A stretch of DNA of 64,000 bases, from positions 2,353,562 to 2,417,561 of the forward strand of contig AP031382.1 of NCBI GenBank assembly GCA_040371205.1, read 5' to 3'. How positions within the stretch are numbered: the stretch's first letter is position 1; every line of letters begins with the position of its first letter. A model generated the notes under the pieces. The model was not told the DNA's origin. It saw nothing but the letters and a program-made list of their open reading frames with translations, and did no database searches. Positions 57,594 through 64,000 of this stretch are shown here, piece after piece. Both the position numbers and the translations under genes were made by a program. This DNA is from Rhodanobacter sp. GTDB taxonomy: Bacteria; Pseudomonadota; Gammaproteobacteria; Xanthomonadales; Rhodanobacteraceae.

Positions 57594-59618
57594 TCAGCCG
57601 ATCATCGTAATGCCGCCGCCCAGTTTCGCCATGCCGTCGCCCGTGAGCTGCAGCATCGCCCCCTTCACCGTGGTCATCGCGCCGCCCTCCACGTTCATCA
57701 TGGCGTCCGAGTGCACCTTCACGCTGGCCCCGCCGCCGATGTCCACCGTGGCCTGCCCGGCCATTTTTATCGTCGCGTCGCCGGTGACCTTGATGTTGAC
57801 GCCCTTGATCTCGACATCGCCCGCGCTGGTCAGCTTGATGCTGGACGCGCCGCAGACCAGCTCGATCTCGGTACCCGCATCGAGCTTGAACTTCTGGCCG
57901 ATGCTGGTGGAGCCGTTGCTGCTGACCTTGAGGGTGTCGTCGTTCTGCACCGTGACACTGCGGTTGTTCTTCACCGTCTCGGTCTGGTTGTTCTCGACGG
58001 TGAGCGTCTGGTCGTGCTTGACCGTGGTGGTCTGGTCGTTCTTGATGGTGATCGTCTCGTCGTGGTCGATGGCGACCACATGGTCGTTCTCCACCTCCTC
58101 GTGCATGTCCTTCTGCGCATGCATGAAGAAGTCTTCGCTGCCCTTCTTGTCCTCGAAGCGCAGTTCGTTGAAGTCTTCGGTGCCGCCGAGCAGGCTGCGG
58201 CTCTTGATGCCGCTCTGGGTCTTGTTGTCGGGCAGCGCGTAGGGCGGCATGTTGTCGGCGTTGTAGACGCTGCCGATCACCAGCGGGCGGTCGGGATCGC
58301 CTTCCAGGAAGCTGATCACCACCTCCTGCCCGATCCGCGGAATGCTCACCGCGCCCCAGCTCTTGCCGGCCCAGGCCGAGGCCACCCGCACCGGGCAGGA
58401 GCTTTGCGCATTCTTCTTGTCCGGCTTGTTCCAGTGGAAGGTGACCTGGATGCGGCCGTACTTGTCCACGGCGATGTCTTCGGCCGTGTCGCTGCCGGTG
58501 ACCACCGCAGTCTGCAGGCCGACCACCATTGGCTTGACCGCGACCGGCATGGCGCGGAACGGCTGCTTGCTCTGAATCGCGATGAAGTTGCAGAAGAGCT
58601 GTTCGCCCTCCTCGCCCTGCATCGGATTCGCGATGTGTATCGTGGAGCCGACCACCAGGTACTCCTGGTTGAGCTTGTCCTGCGGAAACCCTTTCAGCTT
58701 GAACAACGCGCCGGTCAGCAGGCCACCCGCATTGGTCGCACCCGAGAACTGCGATTGCACGGCATTGATCGCCTCGACACGCACCTGCGCGTAGTGCTTG
58801 CCTAGGTCGCCGGAGTCGTGCTCGCCGGGGTAGTCGAACGACTCCAGGTCGGACATCGAATGGTTGCCGTCGGCGTTGTTGGCCGAATCGACGCCCAGCA
58901 GCGACGCCTTCGGCTTCAGTGGGTCGTAGTCGGTCAGCGAATATTTGATCGTCTGCACCGAGCGCGTAGGCGAGAATTCGGTCACCGCGATCTCGTTCAA
59001 CGCCCCGCTATCGCCCGCCTGCGGCAGGTATGGAAGTGTGGCGAAACCGTCGGTGGCCGAGTGCGCGCCCAGCGAATCGGCCAGCACCATGGTGTGCACG
59101 CCATCGGAGTGCCGAAAGAAGTAGTAGATACCTTCCTGCTCCATCAACCGGCTGATGAAGTTGAAGTAATCCTCTCGATACTGCACGCAGTACTCGCGCA
59201 CCGGGTAGCTCGCGCTGAGGTCGAGCTTGACGTCGCTGTAGCCGATTTCCGCCAGTACGGCCTTGATGATGTCCGGCACGGACTGTTTGAGGTAGATGCG
59301 GCAATCCACCTTGTTCAACAGCAACCATGCCTTGGGCACGAGCGTCACCGAATAAGCGGCGTACGGCTTGCCTTGGAAGCTCTCGAAACCGCTTTGCGAT
59401 GCCTCGGCAACAATGCCATTGATATGGCGCTTGTAGCTCCCTTCTTCGTACGTCACCGTGATGGAGCTGCCGAGCAAGGCAAGCAGATCGATGCCGTTGT
59501 CCTCACTCCACATTTTCAGCTGATAGGAATAGAGCCGCCCCAGCTGCTCGCTGCCCGAAAGGCTCGCCGCCGTGAGCTTGTCGCCGAGCGACGACGTCAT
59601 CGTCATCCGGTACGTCAT
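57594..59618 (-). CDS. vgrG: T6SS spike protein VgrG
   Basis: 674 aa from the ATG at 59618 (GGGGGA 6 nt upstream). The frame continues upstream but that part does not resemble VgrG. The gp27-like part covers ~1-380 (LGRLYSYQLKMWSEDNGIDL, VREYCVQYREDYFNFISRLM, EQEGIYYFFRH). The gp5 OB fold follows (VTGSDTAEDIAVDKYGRIQV, PVRVASAWAGKSWGAVSIPR, GQEVVISFLEGDPDRPLVIG). The C-terminal beta-helix needle includes the repeated TVENNQTETV-type segment, and the chain ends LGGGITMIG. There is no extra effector domain, so effectors must bind or follow it. It is the first gene of the minus-strand operon, divergent from the hydrolase effector. Confidence 0.95.
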   Translation of the reverse strand: MTYRMTMTSSLGDKLTAASLSGSEQLGRLYSYQLKMWSEDNGIDLLALLGSSITVTYEEGSYKRHINGIVAEASQSGFESFQGKPYAAYSVTLVPKAWLLLNKVDCRIYLKQSVPDIIKAVLAEIGYSDVKLDLSASYPVREYCVQYREDYFNFISRLMEQEGIYYFFRHSDGVHTMVLADSLGAHSATDGFATLPYLPQAGDSGALNEIAVTEFSPTRSVQTIKYSLTDYDPLKPKASLLGVDSANNADGNHSMSDLESFDYPGEHDSGDLGKHYAQVRVEAINAVQSQFSGATNAGGLLTGALFKLKGFPQDKLNQEYLVVGSTIHIANPMQGEEGEQLFCNFIAIQSKQPFRAMPVAVKPMVVGLQTAVVTGSDTAEDIAVDKYGRIQVTFHWNKPDKKNAQSSCPVRVASAWAGKSWGAVSIPRIGQEVVISFLEGDPDRPLVIGSVYNADNMPPYALPDNKTQSGIKSRSLLGGTEDFNELRFEDKKGSEDFFMHAQKDMHEEVENDHVVAIDHDETITIKNDQTTTVKHDQTLTVENNQTETVKNNRSVTVQNDDTLKVSSNGSTSIGQKFKLDAGTEIELVCGASSIKLTSAGDVEIKGVNIKVTGDATIKMAGQATVDIGGGASVKVHSDAMMNVEGGAMTTVKGAMLQLTGDGMAKLGGGITMIG

Positions 59619-60071
59619 GTGCAGTCCCCCACCCGCCGGCAATCCCGGGCCATCGGAGCCGTGCGCAATGCACCGGCCAGCCTGAAGCGGACTCGCCTGC
59701 TCCGCCGCCTCGCTGCCACGGGACGGGCATACGCACCGACGCAAGCACACCCGATACTCATCCCAGACTCCATCAGCCACCCAGATACATGCGAGACCCT
59801 GCGGCAACCGCAGGCAGCCTCCCATGGTTCTTATTGCGTAAACCGGCGGAATTTCAGGTCACTTCCGTGCAAGAGTGCCAGAGAAGATCGCAACCGACTG
59901 ATTGGAAATACATTGTTCACCCGGAATTCGCTTAACCAGGAGATCGCTCGCGTTGCAGCCGCCGCGCTTTCGGCCGATTCCGTCGCCGACATACGCGCAG
60001 CGCTCAACGCGTCTAGAATCGTCTTGCGAGTCACCGACCCCGGTCGTGCGCATCGTTATCGGAGGGAACCC
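59619..60071. other. Divergent intergenic region between vgrG and the effector gene
   Basis: 453 bp without a convincing gene; both neighbouring frames stay open into it but lose family similarity. TAGAAT at 60014-60019 could be a -10 box for the plus-strand effector, although no good -35 is visible. The ribosome site GGAGGG lies just before 60072. Confidence 0.4.
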
Positions 60072-61103
60072 ATGCCTCACTACCGCAACGCCCACCCGAC
60101 CGCTCCCGGCACTATTTCTCAGCAGATCATGCCGGGGCGCCGCCACGCCAGCGGCTCCGAGCGCCATGTGCGTGCCGAGGGCGCCAAACCACGGCCGCAG
60201 ACACTGGGCAAATCCGCTGTGGCGCAAGCAGCCGCCGACAAGGCCGCCTACGCCCTCTACGTGTGGCAAGGGAAATACGACAGGGTCAAGTTGCGGCAAG
60301 GTTTCCTCCGGGAGTTCGGCAAATCCCCCCACTTCAACGCCGATGCCGTGCCACATTTCGAGCTGCTGGTTGGCTACATCGAAGACGACACGCGCATTAC
60401 CGATCTGCGCTGGACGGCCTACATGCTCGCCACGGTCTACTGGGAAACCACCTCACTCGAGAAGACGACCGTCCCGGTATTGAACAAGCACCACAAGCCG
60501 GTACTGGGCAAGAACGGAAAACTCCTGGTGCGCTCCAGGCAACGCTGGTTGACCACCATGGCGCCCGTCGAGGAGGTTGGCCATGGCGCGCACCGCAACT
60601 ATTTCCTCCCGGTCAAGGTGGAACCCCTTCCAAAGGGAGGCGCGCGGATTACCGAACAGGACGGCGATCAGTTCACGGTAACTGCCGAGGGCACCTACAA
60701 GGCGATCACCCAGGGCGCCAAGCAGGGCACACCTCCCGCGCAGAAAACCTCCACCGTCTACAAAGACGACAAAGGCAGCGAATTCGCATACTACGGCCGC
60801 GGCTATGTGCAGCTGACCTGGTGGTCGAACTACGCCAAAGCCAGCACCGAGCTGAACCTCGGACTCCTGCTGCTGTTGAACCCGGACGACGTGCTGCAGC
60901 CACAAATCGCCTACAAGGTGATGGCGCACGGCATGTTGACGGGCAAGGGCTTCGCCAACGGCAGGAAGTTCTCGAACTACTTCCATGGTGCCAAGACCGA
61001 CTACGTCGGCGCCCGCCATATGGTCAACGGCAGCGACCACGCGGCGAACATCGCCGGCATCGCACGACAGTTCGAAGCGATCCTGATCGCAGCAAAATCC
61101 TGA
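60072..61103 (+). CDS. Probable T6SS peptidoglycan hydrolase effector (GH19/lysozyme-like)
   Basis: 343 aa, ATG with GGAGGGAACCC directly upstream and no signal peptide, as expected for T6SS cargo. After ~50 basic residues the hydrolase part contains RWTAYMLATVYWETTSLE (candidate catalytic Glu125) and FAYYGRGYVQLTWWSNYAKA (~239-256). The latter is the hallmark of GH19 chitinase/lysozyme folds (YxGRGxxQLT). Between them lies an insert with KGGARITEQDGDQF. GH19-type enzymes cut chitin or peptidoglycan glycans; next to vgrG the target is most likely peptidoglycan. The next gene encodes a periplasmic LprI-like lysozyme inhibitor, matching the expected immunity logic. Substrate is inference. Confidence 0.82.
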   Translation: MPHYRNAHPTAPGTISQQIMPGRRHASGSERHVRAEGAKPRPQTLGKSAVAQAAADKAAYALYVWQGKYDRVKLRQGFLREFGKSPHFNADAVPHFELLVGYIEDDTRITDLRWTAYMLATVYWETTSLEKTTVPVLNKHHKPVLGKNGKLLVRSRQRWLTTMAPVEEVGHGAHRNYFLPVKVEPLPKGGARITEQDGDQFTVTAEGTYKAITQGAKQGTPPAQKTSTVYKDDKGSEFAYYGRGYVQLTWWSNYAKASTELNLGLLLLLNPDDVLQPQIAYKVMAHGMLTGKGFANGRKFSNYFHGAKTDYVGARHMVNGSDHAANIAGIARQFEAILIAAKS

Positions 61104-61115
61104 ATCGAGCCATCC

Positions 61116-61907
61116 ATGCGCTTACCGCATCCACGCCACCCGTCGCTGCGCCTGCTCGGGGCGATCATCACCTGCAGCGCCGTCGTGCAGACAGCCGTAG
61201 CCACCGCGCCGGCCGCATTGCAAGGGCGCTGGGAGGTGATCCAAGTTGCCGTCGATCACCGCGACCAGAATCATTGGCAATACTTTCCCGATGATCCCCG
61301 TCTGCTTGGCCGCCAGCTCGTCGTCGACGATGCGGGCATCCGGCTCGACGACGGCTCGCGATCCTGCAACAGCCCGTCCTTCGCCGCACTGCCAGCCGGC
61401 AAACTGCAGCGCTTCATCAGCACCCGCTTTCCGCGCCCTGCTTCCTTCGATACGCCTACACAGCCCACGCTGGCGGATTTCGACATAGCGCTTCCCGACA
61501 CCACGGTTTCGCCGCTGCAGATCCGCTGCGCGACCGAAGCATCGCCGTGGAACGGCGCATGGCTGGTGGCGACAGCCGCCCACCACCTGTTGACGAACTA
61601 CGACGGTAGCGGCTACGTACTGGTGTTGCGCAGACTGGGAACCCACGAGCCGATACGCGCGTCGTTCGCCTGCGCGAAAGCGCACAACGCCAGCGAGCAG
61701 ACCATCTGCACATCGGCGACGCTTGCCGGCTACGACCGCAGCGTGGCCGCCGCCTATCGGTTCGCATTGCAGCGATCCGGCGGCGACACCGACTCCTTGC
61801 GCCAAGCCCAGCGCAAGTGGATCGAGTCGCGCGATGCCTGCGGCACCGACGCCGACTGCCTCGCCGCCAGCATGCGCAACCGCACCGACCAGCTGATGCA
61901 GCAGTGA
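61116..61907 (+). CDS. Periplasmic LprI-like lysozyme inhibitor, probable immunity protein
   Basis: 263 aa, starting 12 bp after the effector stop. Signal peptide RLLGAIITCSAVVQTAVA-TA. The first ~175 mature residues are a beta-rich domain I do not recognise. The C-terminal ~80 residues form an LprI/DUF1311 domain with its four Cys and helical pattern (SFACAKAHNASEQTICTSAT, LAGYDRSVAAAYRFAL, RKWIESRDACGTDADCLAAS). LprI proteins include inhibitors of lysozyme. Export to the periplasm, where a T6SS muramidase would act, and strict linkage to the hydrolase gene make it a strong immunity candidate. Confidence 0.8.
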   Translation: MRLPHPRHPSLRLLGAIITCSAVVQTAVATAPAALQGRWEVIQVAVDHRDQNHWQYFPDDPRLLGRQLVVDDAGIRLDDGSRSCNSPSFAALPAGKLQRFISTRFPRPASFDTPTQPTLADFDIALPDTTVSPLQIRCATEASPWNGAWLVATAAHHLLTNYDGSGYVLVLRRLGTHEPIRASFACAKAHNASEQTICTSATLAGYDRSVAAAYRFALQRSGGDTDSLRQAQRKWIESRDACGTDADCLAASMRNRTDQLMQQ

Positions 61908-62155
61908 CGATTCCGCGCGGCTCTCCTGACCATTGACGAGTCATCCCAACAAGCTCGCCATAGGCTCATTGCTACCCGGTCGTCTCGGGCAGGTTGTCCA
62001 ACGCGTCGAACTGCGCGACGCCCCGTTTCGAGTAACAGGTGCGTCTGGAGTCCCTGGTCAACTTGCGAGAACGCGTCACTCTCGGCCGATCCTTCGCGAA
62101 CACGACAAACGCTATCTGCACATGCCGGCACGAAAACTGCCCTCTTGGGCAGGCT

Positions 62156-63550
62156 TCATGGCGCATCCAGCGGATCGCCGCGCCTCGCCAGCACCACCCA
62201 ACTGCGCACCGGCAGGCCGAACTCCTTGCGCAGGCTGTCCTCGGCGATGCGGATATCGTCGAAACCAGCGCGCGCAAGTGCACGCGAGACGTGGCTGTGC
62301 GAATGCCGGTACCGGCCGCTGGCGGTGAGCGTGGCGGAGTCGTCCTCACCCTCGTCCACCTCCAGCGAGAAAGCCACCCAGCCGCCCGGCCGGAGAGCGC
62401 CGTAAGCGGCCATCAACACGGCATCCAGTTCTCCGAAGTACACCAGAGTGTCGGCAGAGAGCACCACGTCCCAGGCCTGGCGCTGCTGTTGCAGATAAGC
62501 CGTCAGTTCGGCTACCTCCAGCGCGTCGTAGCCGCCGCGCAGGCGCGCCTTTTTCACCATGCCGCCCGACAGGTCCACGCCGGCCAGCCGCCGTGCATGC
62601 GGACGCAGCAGCGGCGCGCACAAGCCTGTGCCGCAGCCGGCATCGAGGATGTCCAACGAGGCCGACGGTGCAGGCAATACGGCAGCGAGCGCGGCGCCAA
62701 GCACTTCCGGCGCGCGGTAATCCAGGTTCTTGAGCAGTTGCTCGTCGAAGCTGTCGGCGAAGCTGTCGAAGGTGTCGCGCACGTAGTCGTCGCCCGCGCG
62801 CTCCGGCGCCTCGGCGCCGCCGCAGGCCGCCAGCATGTGGCGCGGCACCGGGTTGTCCGGCTCGCGCTCCAGCCAATCGCGGTAGACCTGCTTGGCTTCC
62901 TCTTTCCGGCCCAGCGTGTAGAGCGACACGCTCAGCGCTTCCAGCGCCTGCACGAAGCGCGGCTCCAGCGCATAGGCCTCGCGGAAACAGTCTACCGACT
63001 GCTCGATATGCTCGATGTTCTGCGCGTTGTTGCGCAGGAAAAGCCCCAGCAGGTAGTAGCCCTGCGCGAAACGCGGCGCCAGTTTCAGCAATTCCTCGAA
63101 GGCCTCGAAGGCCTCCTGCGGGCGCTGCTGCGCTTCCAGCACCACGGCCAGGTTGCTCAGTGCGTTGTGGTGTTGCGGGCCGTATTCCAGCGCCTTGCGA
63201 TAGCAGGCCTCCGCCTCGCGCAAGCGGTTGCATTCCTTGTGGATGTTGCCGAGGTTGTTGTGCGCATCCGGGTGTTTCGGCGTGACCTGCAAGGCGGTGC
63301 GGATCAGCTCCACGCCTTCGTCGCTGCGGCCGCGCTGGTGGCACAGCACGCCCAGGTAGTGCAGCGCATCGGGCTGCGCTACGCGCAAGTCCAGCACTTC
63401 GCGATACAACCGCTCGGCAGTATCGAGGTCGTCGGCCTGATGCGCCTGCATGGCCCGCTGCAACGCGCTGCGCCAAGCGGGCGGCGCAGCGGTCGTGGCC
63501 GATGGGCGAACGTGGACGACGGCTGGATTCCGGCTTCCCCGCCGGCTCAC
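62156..63550 (-). CDS. TPR-repeat SAM-dependent methyltransferase
   Basis: 464 aa from a GTG at 63550 that overlaps the PAAR stop (GTGA); the frame remains open upstream but only inside the PAAR gene. Six or so TPR units fill ~25-235 (DALHYLGVLCHQRGRSDEGV, AHNNLGNIHKECNRLREAEA, NALSNLAVVLEAQQRPQEAF). After a link (DDYVRDTFDSFADSFDEQLL) the class I methyltransferase starts with motif I LDILDAGCGTGLCAPLL. GVDLSGGMVKKAR and DVVLSADTLVYFG follow. The substrate is unknown. Coupling to a PAAR gene suggests a T6SS-linked role, as cargo modifier, adaptor or effector. Confidence 0.88.
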   Translation of the reverse strand: MSRRGSRNPAVVHVRPSATTAAPPAWRSALQRAMQAHQADDLDTAERLYREVLDLRVAQPDALHYLGVLCHQRGRSDEGVELIRTALQVTPKHPDAHNNLGNIHKECNRLREAEACYRKALEYGPQHHNALSNLAVVLEAQQRPQEAFEAFEELLKLAPRFAQGYYLLGLFLRNNAQNIEHIEQSVDCFREAYALEPRFVQALEALSVSLYTLGRKEEAKQVYRDWLEREPDNPVPRHMLAACGGAEAPERAGDDYVRDTFDSFADSFDEQLLKNLDYRAPEVLGAALAAVLPAPSASLDILDAGCGTGLCAPLLRPHARRLAGVDLSGGMVKKARLRGGYDALEVAELTAYLQQQRQAWDVVLSADTLVYFGELDAVLMAAYGALRPGGWVAFSLEVDEGEDDSATLTASGRYRHSHSHVSRALARAGFDDIRIAEDSLRKEFGLPVRSWVVLARRGDPLDAP

Positions 63551-63834
63551 GCGATCAACACCGTGAAGCAGCCCAGCACGATGGTGCCTCCATGCGCGCA
63601 GGAATCGCCCAGGCGCGCCGCCGGCATGCCGCCGATCAGGACCGTGGGCGAGCCCATGACGATGCTGTCCGGCGGCCCGACGCACACGGCCATGTCGCTG
63701 ATCCGGGCGGCGGGCAGTCCGCCGATCAGCACGGTGGGCGCACCCGGCCCCGAGATGGGACCGCCGACGTGAGGCACCACCCCGGTGACCATGGGGCAGA
63801 CGTGCATGTCGGTAAGTCGGGCGGCAGGTTGCAT
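63547..63834 (-). CDS. PAAR-domain T6SS spike-tip protein
   Basis: 95 aa, ATG at 63834 with GAGGAG 7 nt upstream. It contains repeated PAAR signatures: AARLTDMHVCPM, GGLPAARISDMAVC and GGMPAARLGDSCAHGG, with His and Cys residues that bind the zinc at the tip. It is a stand-alone PAAR (no effector extension) that would cap VgrG and may carry cargo non-covalently. Its stop overlaps the methyltransferase start. Confidence 0.95.
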   Translation of the reverse strand: MQPAARLTDMHVCPMVTGVVPHVGGPISGPGAPTVLIGGLPAARISDMAVCVGPPDSIVMGSPTVLIGGMPAARLGDSCAHGGTIVLGCFTVLIA

Positions 63835-63928
63835 AGGGACTCCTCTACATCTTGGTAATGCGCAATCGCCCGGCGATTCGTGTCAGGTAACGTCCCTTGC
63901 CGCAACCGCGCCCGCCGGCGAAGGGTGC

Positions 63929-64000
63929 TCAGGACAGGCCCAACTGCTTGATCGCCTTGCTCTTGACGCTGGCGAAAAAGCCTTTCTTGACGTGCGTGCC
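63929..64000 (-). CDS. 3' end of an unidentified minus-strand gene
   Basis: The last 23 codons and TGA of a gene that begins right of the window: GTHVKKGFFASVKSKAIKQL-GLS. It lies ~94 bp upstream of the PAAR gene and in the same direction, so it is probably part of the same T6SS locus. Too short to classify. Confidence 0.5.
   Translation of the reverse strand, partial: GTHVKKGFFASVKSKAIKQLGLS

Noticed and set aside
59619-60071. Upstream continuation of the hydrolase or vgrG frames as extra N-terminal domains.
   Set aside because: Both extensions are antisense shadows of each other with atypical amino-acid content, and strong ribosome sites fix the starts at 60072 and 59618.

Overview
The window is GC-rich bacterial DNA, most like a gammaproteobacterium of the Xanthomonadales/Lysobacterales (Rhodanobacteraceae such as Dyella or Luteibacter would fit). 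This rests on codon composition, a small conserved peptide ending in GQTVGQLINV, and the mix of Rhs, YadA, two-partner and type VI secretion genes. The taxonomic call is inference.

Left third (1 to about 19,770): an accessory island. Its right edge is a 48-bp 3' fragment of a tRNA-Val(CAC) gene (19,719-19,766), followed by that tRNA's own terminator and preceded by a tyrosine integrase. The left edge lies outside the window. The island carries two polymorphic-toxin Rhs loci. One is split over two overlapping genes with a tiny membrane protein behind it. The other is a 1,355-aa Rhs with a small immunity-like gene behind it. Between them lie remnants of an IS5-like and an IS21-like element, a complete IS3-family element that breaks a membrane-anchored gene, a YadA-type trimeric adhesin with a collagen-like stretch, a membrane/beta-barrel fusion protein, a ribbon-helix-helix-like protein and several small proteins. 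Several of these minus-strand genes share one upstream sequence element.

Middle (about 19,900 to 43,000): surface and signalling genes. A plus-strand autotransporter has a passenger with both DTG motifs of a pepsin-like aspartic protease. It is followed by tssA, a REC-DUF3369-degenerate GGDEF-EAL phosphodiesterase and a three-PAS histidine kinase. A minus-strand two-partner secretion operon follows: tpsB, a 3,151-aa tpsA with seven 294-bp tandem repeats plus a 1,260-bp-offset duplication, and a secreted protein of unknown function whose start overlaps the tpsA stop.

Right third (43,117 to 64,000): a type VI secretion cluster on the minus strand, in transcription order vgrG, a DUF6931-like gene, an FHA-domain gene, tssK, tssL, tssM, a tagF fused to a degenerate PP2C domain, pppA, ppkA and a small membrane protein. 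Stops and starts overlap or nearly touch through most of it. The kinase, phosphatase, FHA protein and a Thr motif shared by PpkA and TssL point to threonine-phosphorylation control of assembly. Divergent from vgrG is a likely effector-immunity pair (GH19/lysozyme-like hydrolase and LprI-like lysozyme inhibitor). A PAAR tip protein overlaps a TPR-methyltransferase gene, and the window ends inside another minus-strand gene. The sheath, tube, baseplate, ClpV and TssJ genes are not in the window.
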